Part shown: piece after piece, positions 50,556-59,481 of the stretch
Position numbering within the stretch: the stretch's first letter is position 1
Layout of the letters: every line of letters begins with the position of its first letter
Source: Bacillus sp. FJAT-27225
GTDB lineage: Bacteria > Bacillota > Bacilli > Bacillales > Cytobacillaceae
Length of the DNA: 64,000 bases
Assembly: GCF_001685025.1 (NCBI RefSeq)
Contig: NZ_MAYU01000012.1
Location: 1 to 64,000 of the forward strand
Reading direction: 5' to 3'
Made by a program: the position numbers and the translations under genes
The notes under the pieces: generated by a model
Database searches by the model: none
What the model was told of the DNA's origin: nothing
Seen by the model: only the letters and a program-made list of their open reading frames with translations

Positions 50556-52388
50556 CTAGTTAGAATGCTTACGCCTTTTTGCTATAAAGAGTATACCTCC
50601 TGCAACCAGCATGATTCCTCCTATCAGCAACAGTGTATAGCTAGTTGTAGCCGTATCAGGGAGCCTATGTCCTTGAATTTCAGCTGCCTGGCCGTTTTCT
50701 TGAGCTGTTGCCGGAGATTCACTGGTTGTTGTCTTTTGTTCTGTATCTATCACTGGTTCTTCCGGTTGCGGCTCCTCAGGTGCTAACGGCTGGATAGGAG
50801 TTTCAGCTAACTTCAGGCTGTATAACGATCCTTTTCCTTCTTTGTAAAGCTGGTAAGCAACCAGCCCCAGAAGCCCTTGAGTAGTTGAAAGTGTATCGGA
50901 TTTTTCACCTTGTTTCCAGGCAAAACCGCCATCATCCATTTGGAAGGATGCGAGATAGGCTAAAAGTGTTTTACCTTCTGTAGACATTGTGCCGCCATTA
51001 GCATCAATCCCCAACGCAGACAGGGCAATGACTGCCTGGGCTGCCGCCGGACTATTATCCACTTTAGAGCCCGCGAAAAGACCTTTTAGATAGGTTATGC
51101 CTTTGTCGATTGAAGCTTTGACCTGGTCCTCATTTTGATAAGGAGCAAGTGCTGTCAACACCATCGATGTGGTATCCGGATCGCTGCCAGCCTCCTTGTC
51201 GAAGCCCCAGCCGCCTTCCTTTCCCTGGTTATTAAGCAAATAGGTTACTAGTTTCCTCTGGTTCCATTTTGCATTTTCCGGAATTACGAAGTTTGCGCTA
51301 TCAAGGGCAATCAGCGCATAAGCGGCTCCATTCAACCCCTGCTTTGTAAAATCACCATTGTAAATTCCTTCTACAAGATTGTAACCGGCGAAATCTTGAG
51401 GATTTCCTCCTGCCGCGAGAATCCCAAGTGTATAGCGCTCATACTCGGTAATCGTCCGGAATTTACCCTGTCTTTCTATCACTCGTTTTGCAACAGCGTC
51501 CAGGTAGCCTGATGGAACTGGCTTACCGGCCTGCTTCAAAGCAATCGCTTCCCACTCACCGATTTGGCTGGTTGTTTGAATATAAGAGATAGCGTTGCCC
51601 ACATCTGCAGGAAGGTTTGCGCCAGGGTATGCGTTAGCTTCAGATGCAGGAGTTTCCTCTACAGGTTCGGCTTCCCCCGGCTCTTCTCCAGGAGAAGCGA
51701 AGGTTTCATATTTAAACTGAATTGTTTTTCCAGGCTCAAGCGTATAGCCTTCCGCTCCTGTCATTTGCATTTCATCATTAACATGGAAACCCCAGAAACT
51801 ATTTTCACCAGCTTCAAGCCCAAAGACAGATGATATCATCTTCCCAAAATCGTACTGGTCGTACGTTACATTCTCTGGGCCAGTAATAGCCAGTAACAAG
51901 TCAAATGCATTGGGATCATCTATAAATGAAATTTCCTTAAAAGATTTACTAGTTGATTTATCAGTACCGATAATTTCAAGATTCACACTTTCGGCCGGAG
52001 AAGCATTTTGATAGCGGAAGGTTAGGGTGTCTCCGCTCTGGCTTTTATAGGAATCAGCACCAATCGGGGCCGAGATTCCATTGATATAAAAACCCCAATA
52101 ATAATTGTTCTTGGCTTCTAGTCCTTTAATCGAGGTAACCATTTTCCCCCATGAGTATTCCATTATCCCAACCTGGTCTTGGCCAACAGCTTTAATTAAT
52201 GCATCAAACGCCGTCTCACCCTCATCCAGTACTGTTTCAGAGGAAGCTAAAACAGCCCCCTGCTCGCCAAGTACCTTGACCGTTACGTTAGCTGCGTCCG
52301 CGTTTACTTTCGGCGCCATTACGCCTGCAAATAGTGAAAAGACAAGCAAAAGTACGATGAAAAGTTTTGTGTTTCCGTTTACTGCCAC
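50556..52388 (-). CDS. Wall-anchored transcobalamin-like protein (2 x DUF4430 + helical barrel)
   Basis: A 610-residue surface protein: signal peptide (1 to ~31, KVNADA), two DUF4430 beta domains (about 34-125 and 135-228; EGETAFDALIKAVGQD and NSFWGFHVNDEM are typical), a six-hairpin prenyltransferase/terpene cyclase-like alpha barrel (about 265-530; GGWGFDKEAG and GGFAWKQGE repeats), a Pro/Glu stalk, and a sortase motif LPDTA (576-580), membrane helix and KRRK tail. Animal intrinsic factor and transcobalamin also combine an alpha6/alpha6 barrel with a beta domain, in the opposite order. GTG at 52388 is chosen over an upstream ATG for RBS spacing. First gene after the cobalamin riboswitch. 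Confidence 0.85.
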   Translation of the reverse strand: MAVNGNTKLFIVLLLVFSLFAGVMAPKVNADAANVTVKVLGEQGAVLASSETVLDEGETAFDALIKAVGQDQVGIMEYSWGKMVTSIKGLEAKNNYYWGFYINGISAPIGADSYKSQSGDTLTFRYQNASPAESVNLEIIGTDKSTSKSFKEISFIDDPNAFDLLLAITGPENVTYDQYDFGKMISSVFGLEAGENSFWGFHVNDEMQMTGAEGYTLEPGKTIQFKYETFASPGEEPGEAEPVEETPASEANAYPGANLPADVGNAISYIQTTSQIGEWEAIALKQAGKPVPSGYLDAVAKRVIERQGKFRTITEYERYTLGILAAGGNPQDFAGYNLVEGIYNGDFTKQGLNGAAYALIALDSANFVIPENAKWNQRKLVTYLLNNQGKEGGWGFDKEAGSDPDTTSMVLTALAPYQNEDQVKASIDKGITYLKGLFAGSKVDNSPAAAQAVIALSALGIDANGGTMSTEGKTLLAYLASFQMDDGGFAWKQGEKSDTLSTTQGLLGLVAYQLYKEGKGSLYSLKLAETPIQPLAPEEPQPEEPVIDTEQKTTTSESPATAQENGQAAEIQGHRLPDTATTSYTLLLIGGIMLVAGGILFIAKRRKHSN

Positions 52389-52424
52389 GTTTTCTCTCTC
52401 CATTCCTGATTTTTCCCCATAAAA

Positions 52425-52515
52425 AAAATCCCCCTGTTGAAGGAGGAGGTTGACCGTTAAGCAGGCATACAAAAAGGCCTGTCTTAACACCCTCCTATCC
52501 GCGTAGGCTTTTGGT
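52425..52515 (-). terminator. Expression platform of the cobalamin riboswitch
   Basis: On the minus strand GTTAAGACAGGC / GCCTGCTTAAC forms one hairpin. A second, CCTCC / GGGGG around TTCAACA, is followed by ATTTTTTTTATG, a terminator ahead of the first gene. The two overlap the aptamer's 3' side sequence closely enough to switch. Confidence 0.75.
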
Positions 52516-52695
52516 GCATTAAACAGGCAGGTCTCCTGGCTCATGGTCATTGCTTCCTATGCCTTCCCGCCCTTATTGGCAGTGGCAAATATAGGTTGCT
52601 CGCATTTACAGTGGCGGGACCGCGTTGGATTTTAACCAACTTCCCTTTTAAGCTGATCTATTTACAATCAGCACCTGTTCAAAAAAGAATATTTT
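52516..52695 (-). promoter_or_regulatory. Cobalamin (B12) riboswitch aptamer
   Basis: Minus-strand conserved blocks: GGTGCTGATT near 52677, AAAGGGAAGTTGG, AATCC then GCGGTCCCGCCACTGT, GCCACTGCC and the diagnostic B12 box AGCCAGGAGACCTGCC (52542-52527). Adenosylcobalamin binding would switch the downstream operon off. The surface receptor, lipoprotein and ECF genes follow directly. Confidence 0.95.
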
Positions 52696-52779
52696 TTATG
52701 TCCCCATCATTATACAGATAATTTTGGTGATTTGCATAGGAATATATTTAGAATACACTATCTCGCTTGTAAACCTGCT

Positions 52780-53853
52780 TCATAGCCACTTTTTCTCTCG
52801 TTTTCCAAGGAGGCTGAATAACCCCCTTATCAAATATGGCAATGCAAAAAAGATGAAGAAAATCCTGAACAGCTGGTATCCCGCTATGATAGATAAATCA
52901 GCCCCTGTTTCGTGCCCAATCATACTCATTTGGTCCATTCCACCTGGAGCCACGCTTAAGTAACTGGTAATAAAATCCATCTCGTAAGCTTTATTTAATA
53001 GAATTGCCAATACAGCTGCACCGGCAAGCAACGCTATTCCCGAGGCAATTGCCCAAATGAGCCGGGTTCCGTGAGTTGAAAAAGTTTCTCTCTTGAACAT
53101 CAGCCCAAGATGGGCACCAATCAATAACTGTGATAAATCCAATGTGCTATCCGGGAGAGCAGGACCCTCAATTCCATTAGCCGTCAGGAACGCTGTTATT
53201 AAAATTGGCCCTGTAAGATAGGCGGTTGGCAGCCGGACTTTTTTTCCTAAAACTGCAAAGAAGATCGCTAATACAGCAAAAAAGATTAAGGATGGAAACA
53301 AATCATCTCCCGGACTGCTGGGAGTGCTTGAATCATTCAGGGAATAAGGTACCGCCTGAACCACAATAAACGGTACTACAACGAGGATCAATAGAAGGCG
53401 TGCAACCTGAAAAATTGTGACCACTGCGCTGTCGGTCTCCCTCATTTCCTCTGAGAGCGTAATCATTTGCGATAAGCCTCCCGGGATACTACCTAGAAGA
53501 ACCGTCTTATAATCCAGGCCGGAAAACCTGGATATAAGGATAGCCATTCCTGCACAATAGCCAACAAGCAAGACCGTCATCATAACAATCGATAAAAAGT
53601 GGCTAGTGATTTGTTCTATTGCTTCACTAGTAAACGATAATCCGAGCGAATAGCCGATGATAATTAAAGCTGCATCCCTTAACTTGGATGGCCAGTGCAG
53701 GGTTAGTCCCAGCAGTGACCCTGACAATGTGCCAGCCATGGGGCCCAGAAGCCAAGGCACCGGCAGCATTGCAAAGCTAAATGCAGCTCCTCCAATGATG
53801 GCAAGGAGCAATGTCAGGGAGATGGGTTTTAAGATGTTCGACAGTGATTTCAT
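52780..53853 (-). CDS. AbrB-family (AmoB-like) membrane permease
   Basis: A 357-residue membrane protein of two similar halves, each about five helices (VPWLLGPMAGTLSGSLLG, GSIPGGLSQMITL; then LPTAYLTGPILI, SVAPGGMDQMSMIG). The paired PGG-x-x-Q/D-M motifs mark the AbrB/ammonia monooxygenase-like family, which is thought to be an uptake permease in some species. The name has nothing to do with the AbrB DNA-binding regulator. Transport substrate unknown. Confidence 0.85.
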   Translation of the reverse strand: MKSLSNILKPISLTLLLAIIGGAAFSFAMLPVPWLLGPMAGTLSGSLLGLTLHWPSKLRDAALIIIGYSLGLSFTSEAIEQITSHFLSIVMMTVLLVGYCAGMAILISRFSGLDYKTVLLGSIPGGLSQMITLSEEMRETDSAVVTIFQVARLLLILVVVPFIVVQAVPYSLNDSSTPSSPGDDLFPSLIFFAVLAIFFAVLGKKVRLPTAYLTGPILITAFLTANGIEGPALPDSTLDLSQLLIGAHLGLMFKRETFSTHGTRLIWAIASGIALLAGAAVLAILLNKAYEMDFITSYLSVAPGGMDQMSMIGHETGADLSIIAGYQLFRIFFIFFALPYLIRGLFSLLGKREKKWL

Positions 53854-53888
53854 TTCAATCTATCCTTATTGGTTTTTAAAACCATTGG

Positions 53889-55091
53889 CTATCTTTGCTT
53901 CTCCTTCCTTCCCTCCTTCAACAACAGGAAGAAATAAAACAGTATGCAGAAGAGCACTGAAACGGCGGAGGCCCAATAAATGCTGGAATAACCAAGGACA
54001 TGGCCAATTTGCCCGAACAGGAGCGAACCGATGCCAATTCCGAGGTCAAAGAATGAAAAGAATGTGGCATTCGCCATTCCCCTTCTGTTTTTTGGTGCCC
54101 TTTCAATTGACCATGCCTGCAGCCCAGGCTGAATCGTACCAAAACCGAATCCGTACAATGTTGCAGCTGTATAAAGGATTGCCTCATTCGGCAGCCAGGC
54201 GAGCAAAACCATGGCAAGCAAGATTAGCAAGGTTCCCGGAATGATTACGGCTCGGTGGCCCTTCTTATCATAAAGTTGGCCGGCGAAAGCGCGTGTCACC
54301 ATTAGGGCGAGGGCATAGATTAGAAAATAAATTTCAATCCCGCCAATACCTTTCTGTGCTGTATACAAAGGCAGGAAGGCTGCAATTCCTCCAAATGTTA
54401 CGGTAATGAAAAACATTAGGACAGCCGGCTGCAAAGCACTCTTTTCATAAAAGTCCCACTTCAGTACCGTTGTTTTTGCGCTTTTTTCTACTTGCTTGAA
54501 ACGTATTGTTGATGATAACAGCAAAGCGGCCAAGCCTAAGCCTGAACAAATAAGAAATAGTGTTTTAAACGATATTGAACCAGCCAGAATGAGTCCGAGA
54601 GAAGGGCCCATAGCGAGGGCAAGATTTCCCGACAGGCCGTAATAGCCCATTCCCTCTCCCCGGCGTTCGGGAGGAATCAGGTCAGTTGCAATCGTCCCGG
54701 AGGCTGTTGTGGAAAAACCCCAGCCTGCGCCTTGAATAAACCGGATCAGGAATAGAAACAGAAACCCGCTTACATATCCAAAGGCTCCAACCGAAATAAC
54801 AAAGATTGCAAGCCCCGTCAAAAACACGAACCGCCGTCCCAACGTTTCGAGGAATTGCCCGGCGAATGGGCGAACGAGCAGCGCGGTTAGGGTAAACGCA
54901 CCGACAACGAATCCGATCATTTGGTCGTTCCCGCCAAGTTGTTCAACAAAAAGCGGAATGGTTGGCAATGTCATTTGAAAGCCAAGGAAAACGAAGAAGT
55001 TCGCTAAGCAGATTAGGAGAAAATCACGTGTCCATATTTTACTCTTGCCTGTATTTGCATCAGATTGCCGGTTTGCCTGTCCGATTTGCAT
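53889..55091 (-). CDS. Major facilitator superfamily transporter
   Basis: A 400-residue MFS protein with twelve predicted helices. The MFS motif A-like loop appears as RPFAGQFLETLGRR after helix 2 and RAFAGQLYDKKGHR after helix 8. Drug or metabolite efflux is likely; no specificity visible. GGGAGGGG lies 7-8 nt before the ATG. A CATTATGTATAATG palindrome (55104-55117) sits just upstream and could be an operator or overlap the -10. Confidence 0.88.
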   Translation of the reverse strand: MQIGQANRQSDANTGKSKIWTRDFLLICLANFFVFLGFQMTLPTIPLFVEQLGGNDQMIGFVVGAFTLTALLVRPFAGQFLETLGRRFVFLTGLAIFVISVGAFGYVSGFLFLFLIRFIQGAGWGFSTTASGTIATDLIPPERRGEGMGYYGLSGNLALAMGPSLGLILAGSISFKTLFLICSGLGLAALLLSSTIRFKQVEKSAKTTVLKWDFYEKSALQPAVLMFFITVTFGGIAAFLPLYTAQKGIGGIEIYFLIYALALMVTRAFAGQLYDKKGHRAVIIPGTLLILLAMVLLAWLPNEAILYTAATLYGFGFGTIQPGLQAWSIERAPKNRRGMANATFFSFFDLGIGIGSLLFGQIGHVLGYSSIYWASAVSVLFCILFYFFLLLKEGRKEKQR

Positions 55092-55229
55092 ACAAGGCCC
55101 CTCCCATTATGTATAATGTTGGATGAACAAAGAATGTTGATAGGTATGTTCCTTATTGTACCGCAACCATGACTAAAGAAAGAGCAATAAACTTCCGAAA
55201 CCGAAATATTTTTTGAAGGAGGAATAGCG

Positions 55230-55460
55230 ATGTATTTAACCATAAAAGAAACAGCCGAATATTTAGCCATGACGGAGGCCCAAATAAAGTCACTAGTGAG
55301 CCAAAAGAAAATCCGCGCAATCTTTGATGGCGAGCAATATCTTATTAACCGGGAGCAATTCAGCAACCATTGGGACCATGTTGAGCAAGCAAAACGGATG
55401 ATTGAAGAATGGCGGAATGAGCCGATTCCGGAAGACCCAGACATAAAGGACGAGGATTGA
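55230..55460 (+). CDS. Excisionase-type HTH protein
   Basis: A 76-residue protein with an excisionase/MerR-like winged helix (YLTIKETAEYLAMTEAQIKS then GEQYLINREQF). Such HTH_17 proteins occur alone in many Bacillus chromosomes. The C-terminus is an acidic tail. No integrase or recombinase is nearby, so it is not evidence of a mobile element. AAGGAGGA lies before the ATG. Confidence 0.8.
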   Translation: MYLTIKETAEYLAMTEAQIKSLVSQKKIRAIFDGEQYLINREQFSNHWDHVEQAKRMIEEWRNEPIPEDPDIKDED

Positions 55461-55539
55461 CAAGTTGAAAAGCGCAGCATCTTATGGCAAATGCCTTTCG
55501 TTATAAGGGATATTGAGAAAAATAGGTACTTGCCTTAGT

Positions 55540-55568
55540 ACAGGAGCACACCTTCTCTCATAATCTGA
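55540..55568 (+). promoter_or_regulatory. Candidate sigma-K promoter of the coat gene
   Basis: AC (55540-55541), exactly 17 bp, then CATA (55559-55562) and ATCTG, close to the sigma-K consensus AC-N17-CATAnnnTA. It lies ~40 bp before the coat protein start. Confidence 0.6.
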
Positions 55569-55603
55569 TACTGTAACAAAAACTAATGAGAGGGGAATAC
55601 AAA

Positions 55604-56080
55604 ATGTTTTGTCCACGACCAACACAAGTACTTCCGGCTGTCGTACATCCAACCAAGTGCTGCGTTACACATTCATTCAACAATCTTCTTCAGCCGCACG
55701 TGCACCCAACCCATAATACGCACGTGAACCATACGAACATCGAAAATGCTCACTACTTCCCGCAGTCCCAGTCCTTCGAGAATGTGACTTCGATGTCTGA
55801 CATTGGGCCTCAACCGGGCCTTCCACCTGCTCCTACAGTAGCCGGTGCTTTCGCGCCTGGCCCAGGAATGGGTCCTGGTATGGGAATGGCTCCCGGAATG
55901 GGAATGGGTCCTGGAATGATGCCTGGGATGATGCCTGGCATGATGGGTCCCGGCATGATGGGTCCTGGCACTGGAGTTGCCGGAGCTTTTCAACCAGGTC
56001 CAAATATAGCACCAGGTGTAGCCGGCGCTTATTCCGGCCAGCCAATGGGCGGCTATAAAAAAGGCTGCGGCTGCCGTTAA
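55604..56080 (+). CDS. CotD-like spore coat protein
   Basis: A 158-residue protein. The N-terminus (FCPRPTQVLPAVVHPTKCCV, followed by His-rich HVHPTHNTH) is that of CotD, an inner coat protein of Bacillus spores. The middle is a Gly-Pro-Met repeat (PGMGMAPGMGMGPGMM...), and the end is KKGCGCR, with cysteines that could cross-link in the coat. The ATG at 55604 has GAGAGGGG upstream. Control by sigma-K is supported by the upstream motif. Confidence 0.85.
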   Translation: MFCPRPTQVLPAVVHPTKCCVTHSFNNLLQPHVHPTHNTHVNHTNIENAHYFPQSQSFENVTSMSDIGPQPGLPPAPTVAGAFAPGPGMGPGMGMAPGMGMGPGMMPGMMPGMMGPGMMGPGTGVAGAFQPGPNIAPGVAGAYSGQPMGGYKKGCGCR

Positions 56081-56092
56081 GGCATACTCAGC

Positions 56093-56126
56093 AGGGGGCA
56101 GGAATATCCTGCCCCTATTCTTTTTA
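56093..56126 (+). terminator. Terminator of the CotD-like gene
   Basis: GGGGCAGGA / TCCTGCCCC stem followed by TATTCTTTTT. Confidence 0.88.
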
Positions 56127-56238
56127 CTCGTTTTTTTCCATTCATACATGAATGCGCTTCCCCATCTTTTTCACCTAAGGCTTTCCGGTTTAATTTTTCT
56201 TTTAAGCGGGAATATGGGGAAACAGAAGGAGACGCCAT

Positions 56239-56481
56239 ATGAAATTTTCCATATATAAAGCGGAACAAAATAAAAATTCAGCAATTAGTAAGTTTGGGAC
56301 TATTGAAGCCTCCTGTATAGATGTAGCCTCAGACCTGCTATTTAAAAAACTTCGCAGCAGCTCTCGCCCGAGTGACGGAGATATGTTCCTTATAGTCCGG
56401 GAGACGGGGGAACCCCTTTCAGAAAATTTCGTTAAGGATGGAACGGGTTTTCGAGTGCTTCACTATCGCGAGGTTGATTAA
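56239..56481 (+). CDS. Small soluble protein, unknown function
   Basis: An 80-residue protein with a good GAAGGAG site. No family recognised. A mixed alpha/beta pattern (KFSIYKAEQ, then DMFLIVRETGEPLSENF) and no membrane segment. It lies between coat genes and a TPR gene and ends at a terminator; a sporulation link is only suggested by position. Confidence 0.6.
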   Translation: MKFSIYKAEQNKNSAISKFGTIEASCIDVASDLLFKKLRSSSRPSDGDMFLIVRETGEPLSENFVKDGTGFRVLHYREVD

Positions 56482-56487
56482 ACCAAT

Positions 56488-56533
56488 AAAAGAGGCCGTT
56501 CCAACAGCTAACTTTCGGGACGGCCTTTTAACG
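56488..56533 (+). terminator. Terminator of the 80-residue gene
   Basis: AAAGAGGCCGTTCC / GGGACGGCCTTTT stem with a 14-nt loop. Confidence 0.8.
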
Positions 56534-56574
56534 TATATAACCTCAGTTTGAAAAGGGGATGTATTTTTCACAAC

Positions 56575-57093
56575 CTAATTCCAAATTTCATCTAATTTAT
56601 TCGAATAGAAATTTATCGCTCTTTTATATTTTAATAGTTCATCATCGGTTGTTGTATCTATTAGGCATTTTAATAGCAATTCCATCGCTTTGCTATGTTC
56701 ATTCAAATTATATAAGGTCATTGAGTAGAATGCCTGAATAGCCCTGTTGTCTGGAAATAGTTCAATCCCTTTTAGAAATATACTCTTTGATTTTTCATAT
56801 TCTCCTAATGTTCTATATGTACTCCCTAATCCTAACAAGGCTCCTTCCAATTCCGTTAAAGACAACCCTAATTTGATTGCTTTTTCATAAAAAGGGACTG
56901 CTTTTGATTCTTCTCCTAATAAGTCAAAACTCCAAGCGCATTGATAGTTAATGGATGCATTATGAGGGAATTCCTCCGCCAGCTTTATAAGTAATTCATT
57001 AGATTCTTTATGATTTCCACTCTTCCGTAAATCAAAAGCCTTTTCTAGATATATTTCCACCTGTCTCATCTCCATTTTGTCTATTTGTTCCAC
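56575..57093 (-). CDS. TPR-repeat protein
   Basis: A 172-residue protein with three or four tetratricopeptide repeats (AFDLRKSGNHKESNELLIKL, AWSFDLLGEESKAVPFYEKA, TYRTLGEYEKSKSIFLKG). Such short TPR proteins are adaptors. The GTG start at 57093 has GAGGGAGG close upstream (spacing short); an ATG at 57075 is the alternative. No partner is obvious. Confidence 0.78.
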   Translation of the reverse strand: MEQIDKMEMRQVEIYLEKAFDLRKSGNHKESNELLIKLAEEFPHNASINYQCAWSFDLLGEESKAVPFYEKAIKLGLSLTELEGALLGLGSTYRTLGEYEKSKSIFLKGIELFPDNRAIQAFYSMTLYNLNEHSKAMELLLKCLIDTTTDDELLKYKRAINFYSNKLDEIWN

Positions 57094-57284
57094 CCACCTC
57101 CCTCATTACAAGAAGGATTTTCTCCGCATTTTCCTTGATTCACGGATTGCTGGCCCGATCAATAAAAAATCTGAACAGTGACAAACAATTAACAATCTAA
57201 CGCTGCGTCGACAATAACTTCTGTCAAAAGAGATACTAATTGCAGCCCGAGTTTAACCTTCATTTTATTCCATACCTTTCTATA

Positions 57285-57332
57285 TTAACAAAAAAGCAGT
57301 CTAATTCAATTACGAATTGGACTGCTAAATTG
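57285..57332 (-). terminator. Terminator of the CotF-like gene
   Basis: Minus-strand AGCAGTCCAATTCG / TGAATTAGACTGCT stem followed by TTTTTTGTTAATA. Confidence 0.85.
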
Positions 57333-57390
57333 GCGTTCTTATTAGATTTTTGCTCGAAAACTGAACTCGTTATTTACTGAATCAGGAGGT

Positions 57391-57885
57391 TTATTGCATG
57401 CTGATTGCTTTTCTGGCGAGTGTTACATCATTTTGGAGCAGCTTGCCAAGGTCGTAGGATTGATATAGGCCTCTCTGATACATATAATTATAAATCCGTT
57501 CATGGCCTTTGACAGCCTTTGTGAGATGGTTTTGGAATGTACGCCTCAGTTGAGGGGTGGCCACTTCCGTAATGCCGATCCCGTAATTCCTGACCAATGT
57601 TTTGGACATTGCAAGCAGGTCACCGGCGTAAAAGGTCGTATCTTCTCTAAATTCATCCTCATCCCGACTGCCATAACCAGGCGCCGAAGGGTAAAACTGG
57701 AGCAGCTCAGTCAAATTTTCCTCAAGGTCGCGGATCGTCCGGCGATAAATTTCACGCAGTTCAGCTTCCGCGATTTTTTTAATGCCTATTTTCATTTTCA
57801 TAACTCCAATTGATTGAAAGGCTACCAACTCATGCATCTCAAGTGTTTCGTGCCATGCAAGTGTCCTGCGCTGTTCATCATTCAT
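57391..57885 (-). CDS. Spore coat CotF-family protein
   Basis: A 164-residue ferritin-like helical protein. RTLAWHETLEMHELVAFQSI is the Coat_F signature, and the end (MYQRGLYQSYDLGKLLQNDV) fits that family. CotF-like proteins are spore coat or forespore components. The ATG at 57885 follows GGAGG at 9 nt; the longer open frame adds a non-conserved N-terminus. Lies 100 bp from the lyase-like gene on the same strand. Confidence 0.8.
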   Translation of the reverse strand: MNDEQRRTLAWHETLEMHELVAFQSIGVMKMKIGIKKIAEAELREIYRRTIRDLEENLTELLQFYPSAPGYGSRDEDEFREDTTFYAGDLLAMSKTLVRNYGIGITEVATPQLRRTFQNHLTKAVKGHERIYNYMYQRGLYQSYDLGKLLQNDVTLARKAISMQ

Positions 57886-57984
57886 TTTCTCATACCTCCG
57901 TTTTCTCAACATCACTTTACGATATTCCGGAGTCTGGGAATTGGTTAAATGTCCCACCTAATTAATTTGGGCAGAACACGTGCT

Positions 57985-59148
57985 TCAGCGCAATGCCTGT
58001 TCCAGGTCTTCAATAATCCTTTCAATTGGTCCAAGCCCCACTGCCAGGCGGATTGTGCCGGGGGCGATTCGTTCATTGGCAAGCTGGCGCTCATTTTGCC
58101 CTGTATTTGGGGAAAGTGCCAGACTTTCAAACGAACCCCAGGAAACGCCAATTTTTATATAGTTCAGCTTGTCCAGAACACGCTTCACACCTTTATAGCC
58201 CCCAGTGACTTCAAAGCCCATCAGCCCGCTATAACCTGTGAAATACCTCTTTCCACGCTCATACTCACGGTGGGAAGGCAGCCCTGGATAATAGACTTGT
58301 CTTACATTGGGATGCTGTTCCAGAAAGGCTGCTGCCTTCTTGGCATTTTTCTGGTGTTCGAGCATCCGGAAAGGCAATGTACGCAGCCCCCTAATCAGCA
58401 ATGTAGCCTCATAGGGGGAAAACGTGCTTCCGACTAACAGGAACTCTTTTTTAAAAAGGGTGTCAATAATGTCCTTGCTCGCGATAACTGCACCGCCTAT
58501 CAAATCGCTGTGGCCCCCCATATATTTTGAAAGTGAGTGAACAACGATATCTATGCCATGTAAAAGAGGCTTTTGAAAAAGCGGCGTAGCCCAAGTGTTG
58601 TCAATAATTGTTCTGATGCCTCTTTCCTTTGCGAGCGAAGCAATACCCTCCAGGTCTGCTACCCGGAACGTCATGTAGGAGGGGCTTTCCATAAAAATAA
58701 CAGAAGTGCTGGGAAGGAGGTGGCCTTCAATTGTTTCAGCGTCTGTCCCGTAGCATACAGAATGACTGATATTGAATTTACTTAAATAGTTGATTAAACC
58801 CATTGTTGAGAAATATAAATTGCTTACACAAAGCACATGGTCGCCGCTTTTCAGAGAATTCAGGAGAGCCGCACTGATTGCTCCCATGCCAGATGAAAAA
58901 CACCTGCACTTCTCTCCTCTCTCAAGTGCTGCAAGTTTGATTTCAGCCGTCTCGACAGTCGGATTCGTCCCGCGTGTATATACGTAGCTTCCCTGCTCAT
59001 TCAGGACAGCCTCAGAAAGTTTGTCAGTTGAATCGTAAACAAATAAGGTATTCCCAAAGGTAGGCGGTACAACTGCCCCGCCAAATTCCTTTCGTCTATC
59101 TCCCAGTTCAAGGCAAATTTCCACATCTCGGGCCCATTGCTCTTCCAT
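57985..59148 (-). CDS. Cys/Met-metabolism PLP enzyme (gamma-lyase/synthase family)
   Basis: A 387-residue trans-sulfuration-family enzyme. PLP-binding Lys sits in HSLSKYMGGHSD. GEKCRCFSSGMGAIS and the SRGTNPT-type YTRGTNPTVE loop are typical. Could be cystathionine gamma-synthase, beta/gamma-lyase or methionine gamma-lyase; the family members cannot be separated by eye. The ATG at 59148 is the most family-like start, though its RBS is weak. Lies upstream of the coat gene in the same direction. Confidence 0.88.
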   Translation of the reverse strand: MEEQWARDVEICLELGDRRKEFGGAVVPPTFGNTLFVYDSTDKLSEAVLNEQGSYVYTRGTNPTVETAEIKLAALERGEKCRCFSSGMGAISAALLNSLKSGDHVLCVSNLYFSTMGLINYLSKFNISHSVCYGTDAETIEGHLLPSTSVIFMESPSYMTFRVADLEGIASLAKERGIRTIIDNTWATPLFQKPLLHGIDIVVHSLSKYMGGHSDLIGGAVIASKDIIDTLFKKEFLLVGSTFSPYEATLLIRGLRTLPFRMLEHQKNAKKAAAFLEQHPNVRQVYYPGLPSHREYERGKRYFTGYSGLMGFEVTGGYKGVKRVLDKLNYIKIGVSWGSFESLALSPNTGQNERQLANERIAPGTIRLAVGLGPIERIIEDLEQALR

Positions 59149-59220
59149 TATAAAAAATCCCATCCTTTTGCAGCTTTTGTTTAGTTTTAACAAAAAAAGG
59201 ATGAAGTATTGAAAAAAGAC

Positions 59221-59258
59221 AAAAAAAACAGGCTCCCATCAGGGAACCTGTTTTGTAA
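59221..59258 (-). terminator. Terminator of the cold-shock gene
   Basis: Minus-strand AAACAGGTTCCC / GGGAGCCTGTTT stem followed by TTTTTGTC. Confidence 0.88.
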
Positions 59259-59271
59259 AAGCAAAAACTAA

Positions 59272-59472
59272 TTAGTTTTTGCGAACGTTTGCTGCTTGAG
59301 GTCCGCGAGCGCCTTGCTCAACGTCAAAAGTTACTTCTTGGCCTTCTTCAAGAGTTTTGAAGCCTTCGCCTTGGATAGCTGAGAAATGAACGAATACGTC
59401 GTCTCCGCCTTCGCGTTCGATGAAACCGAAGCCTTTTTCTGCATTAAACCATTTAACTTTACCGTTTTCCAT
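59272..59472 (-). CDS. Cold-shock protein (CspA/B family)
   Basis: A 66-residue CSD protein with RNP-1 KGFGFIE and RNP-2 VFVHF motifs; [14 protein letters not shown] at the start is classic. It binds single-stranded nucleic acid and keeps mRNA unfolded in the cold or during rapid growth. The ATG at 59472 has GAGGAGG upstream; the long in-frame extension to 59604 is leader. A small GTGTG/CACAC hairpin lies directly before the RBS. Confidence 0.95.
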   Translation of the reverse strand: MENGKVKWFNAEKGFGFIEREGGDDVFVHFSAIQGEGFKTLEEGQEVTFDVEQGARGPQAANVRKN

Positions 59473-59481
59473 GTTTGTTGC

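Noticed and set aside
55230-55460. Excisionase gene as a sign of a mobile element
   Set aside because: Stand-alone HTH_17 genes are common in Bacillus chromosomes; no integrase, att repeats or phage genes are near.
55673-56149. 158-residue His/Thr-rich frame opposite the CotD-like gene
   Set aside because: It is the antisense reading of a Gly-Pro-Met repeat; the plus-strand frame has a coat protein N-terminus, RBS and promoter.
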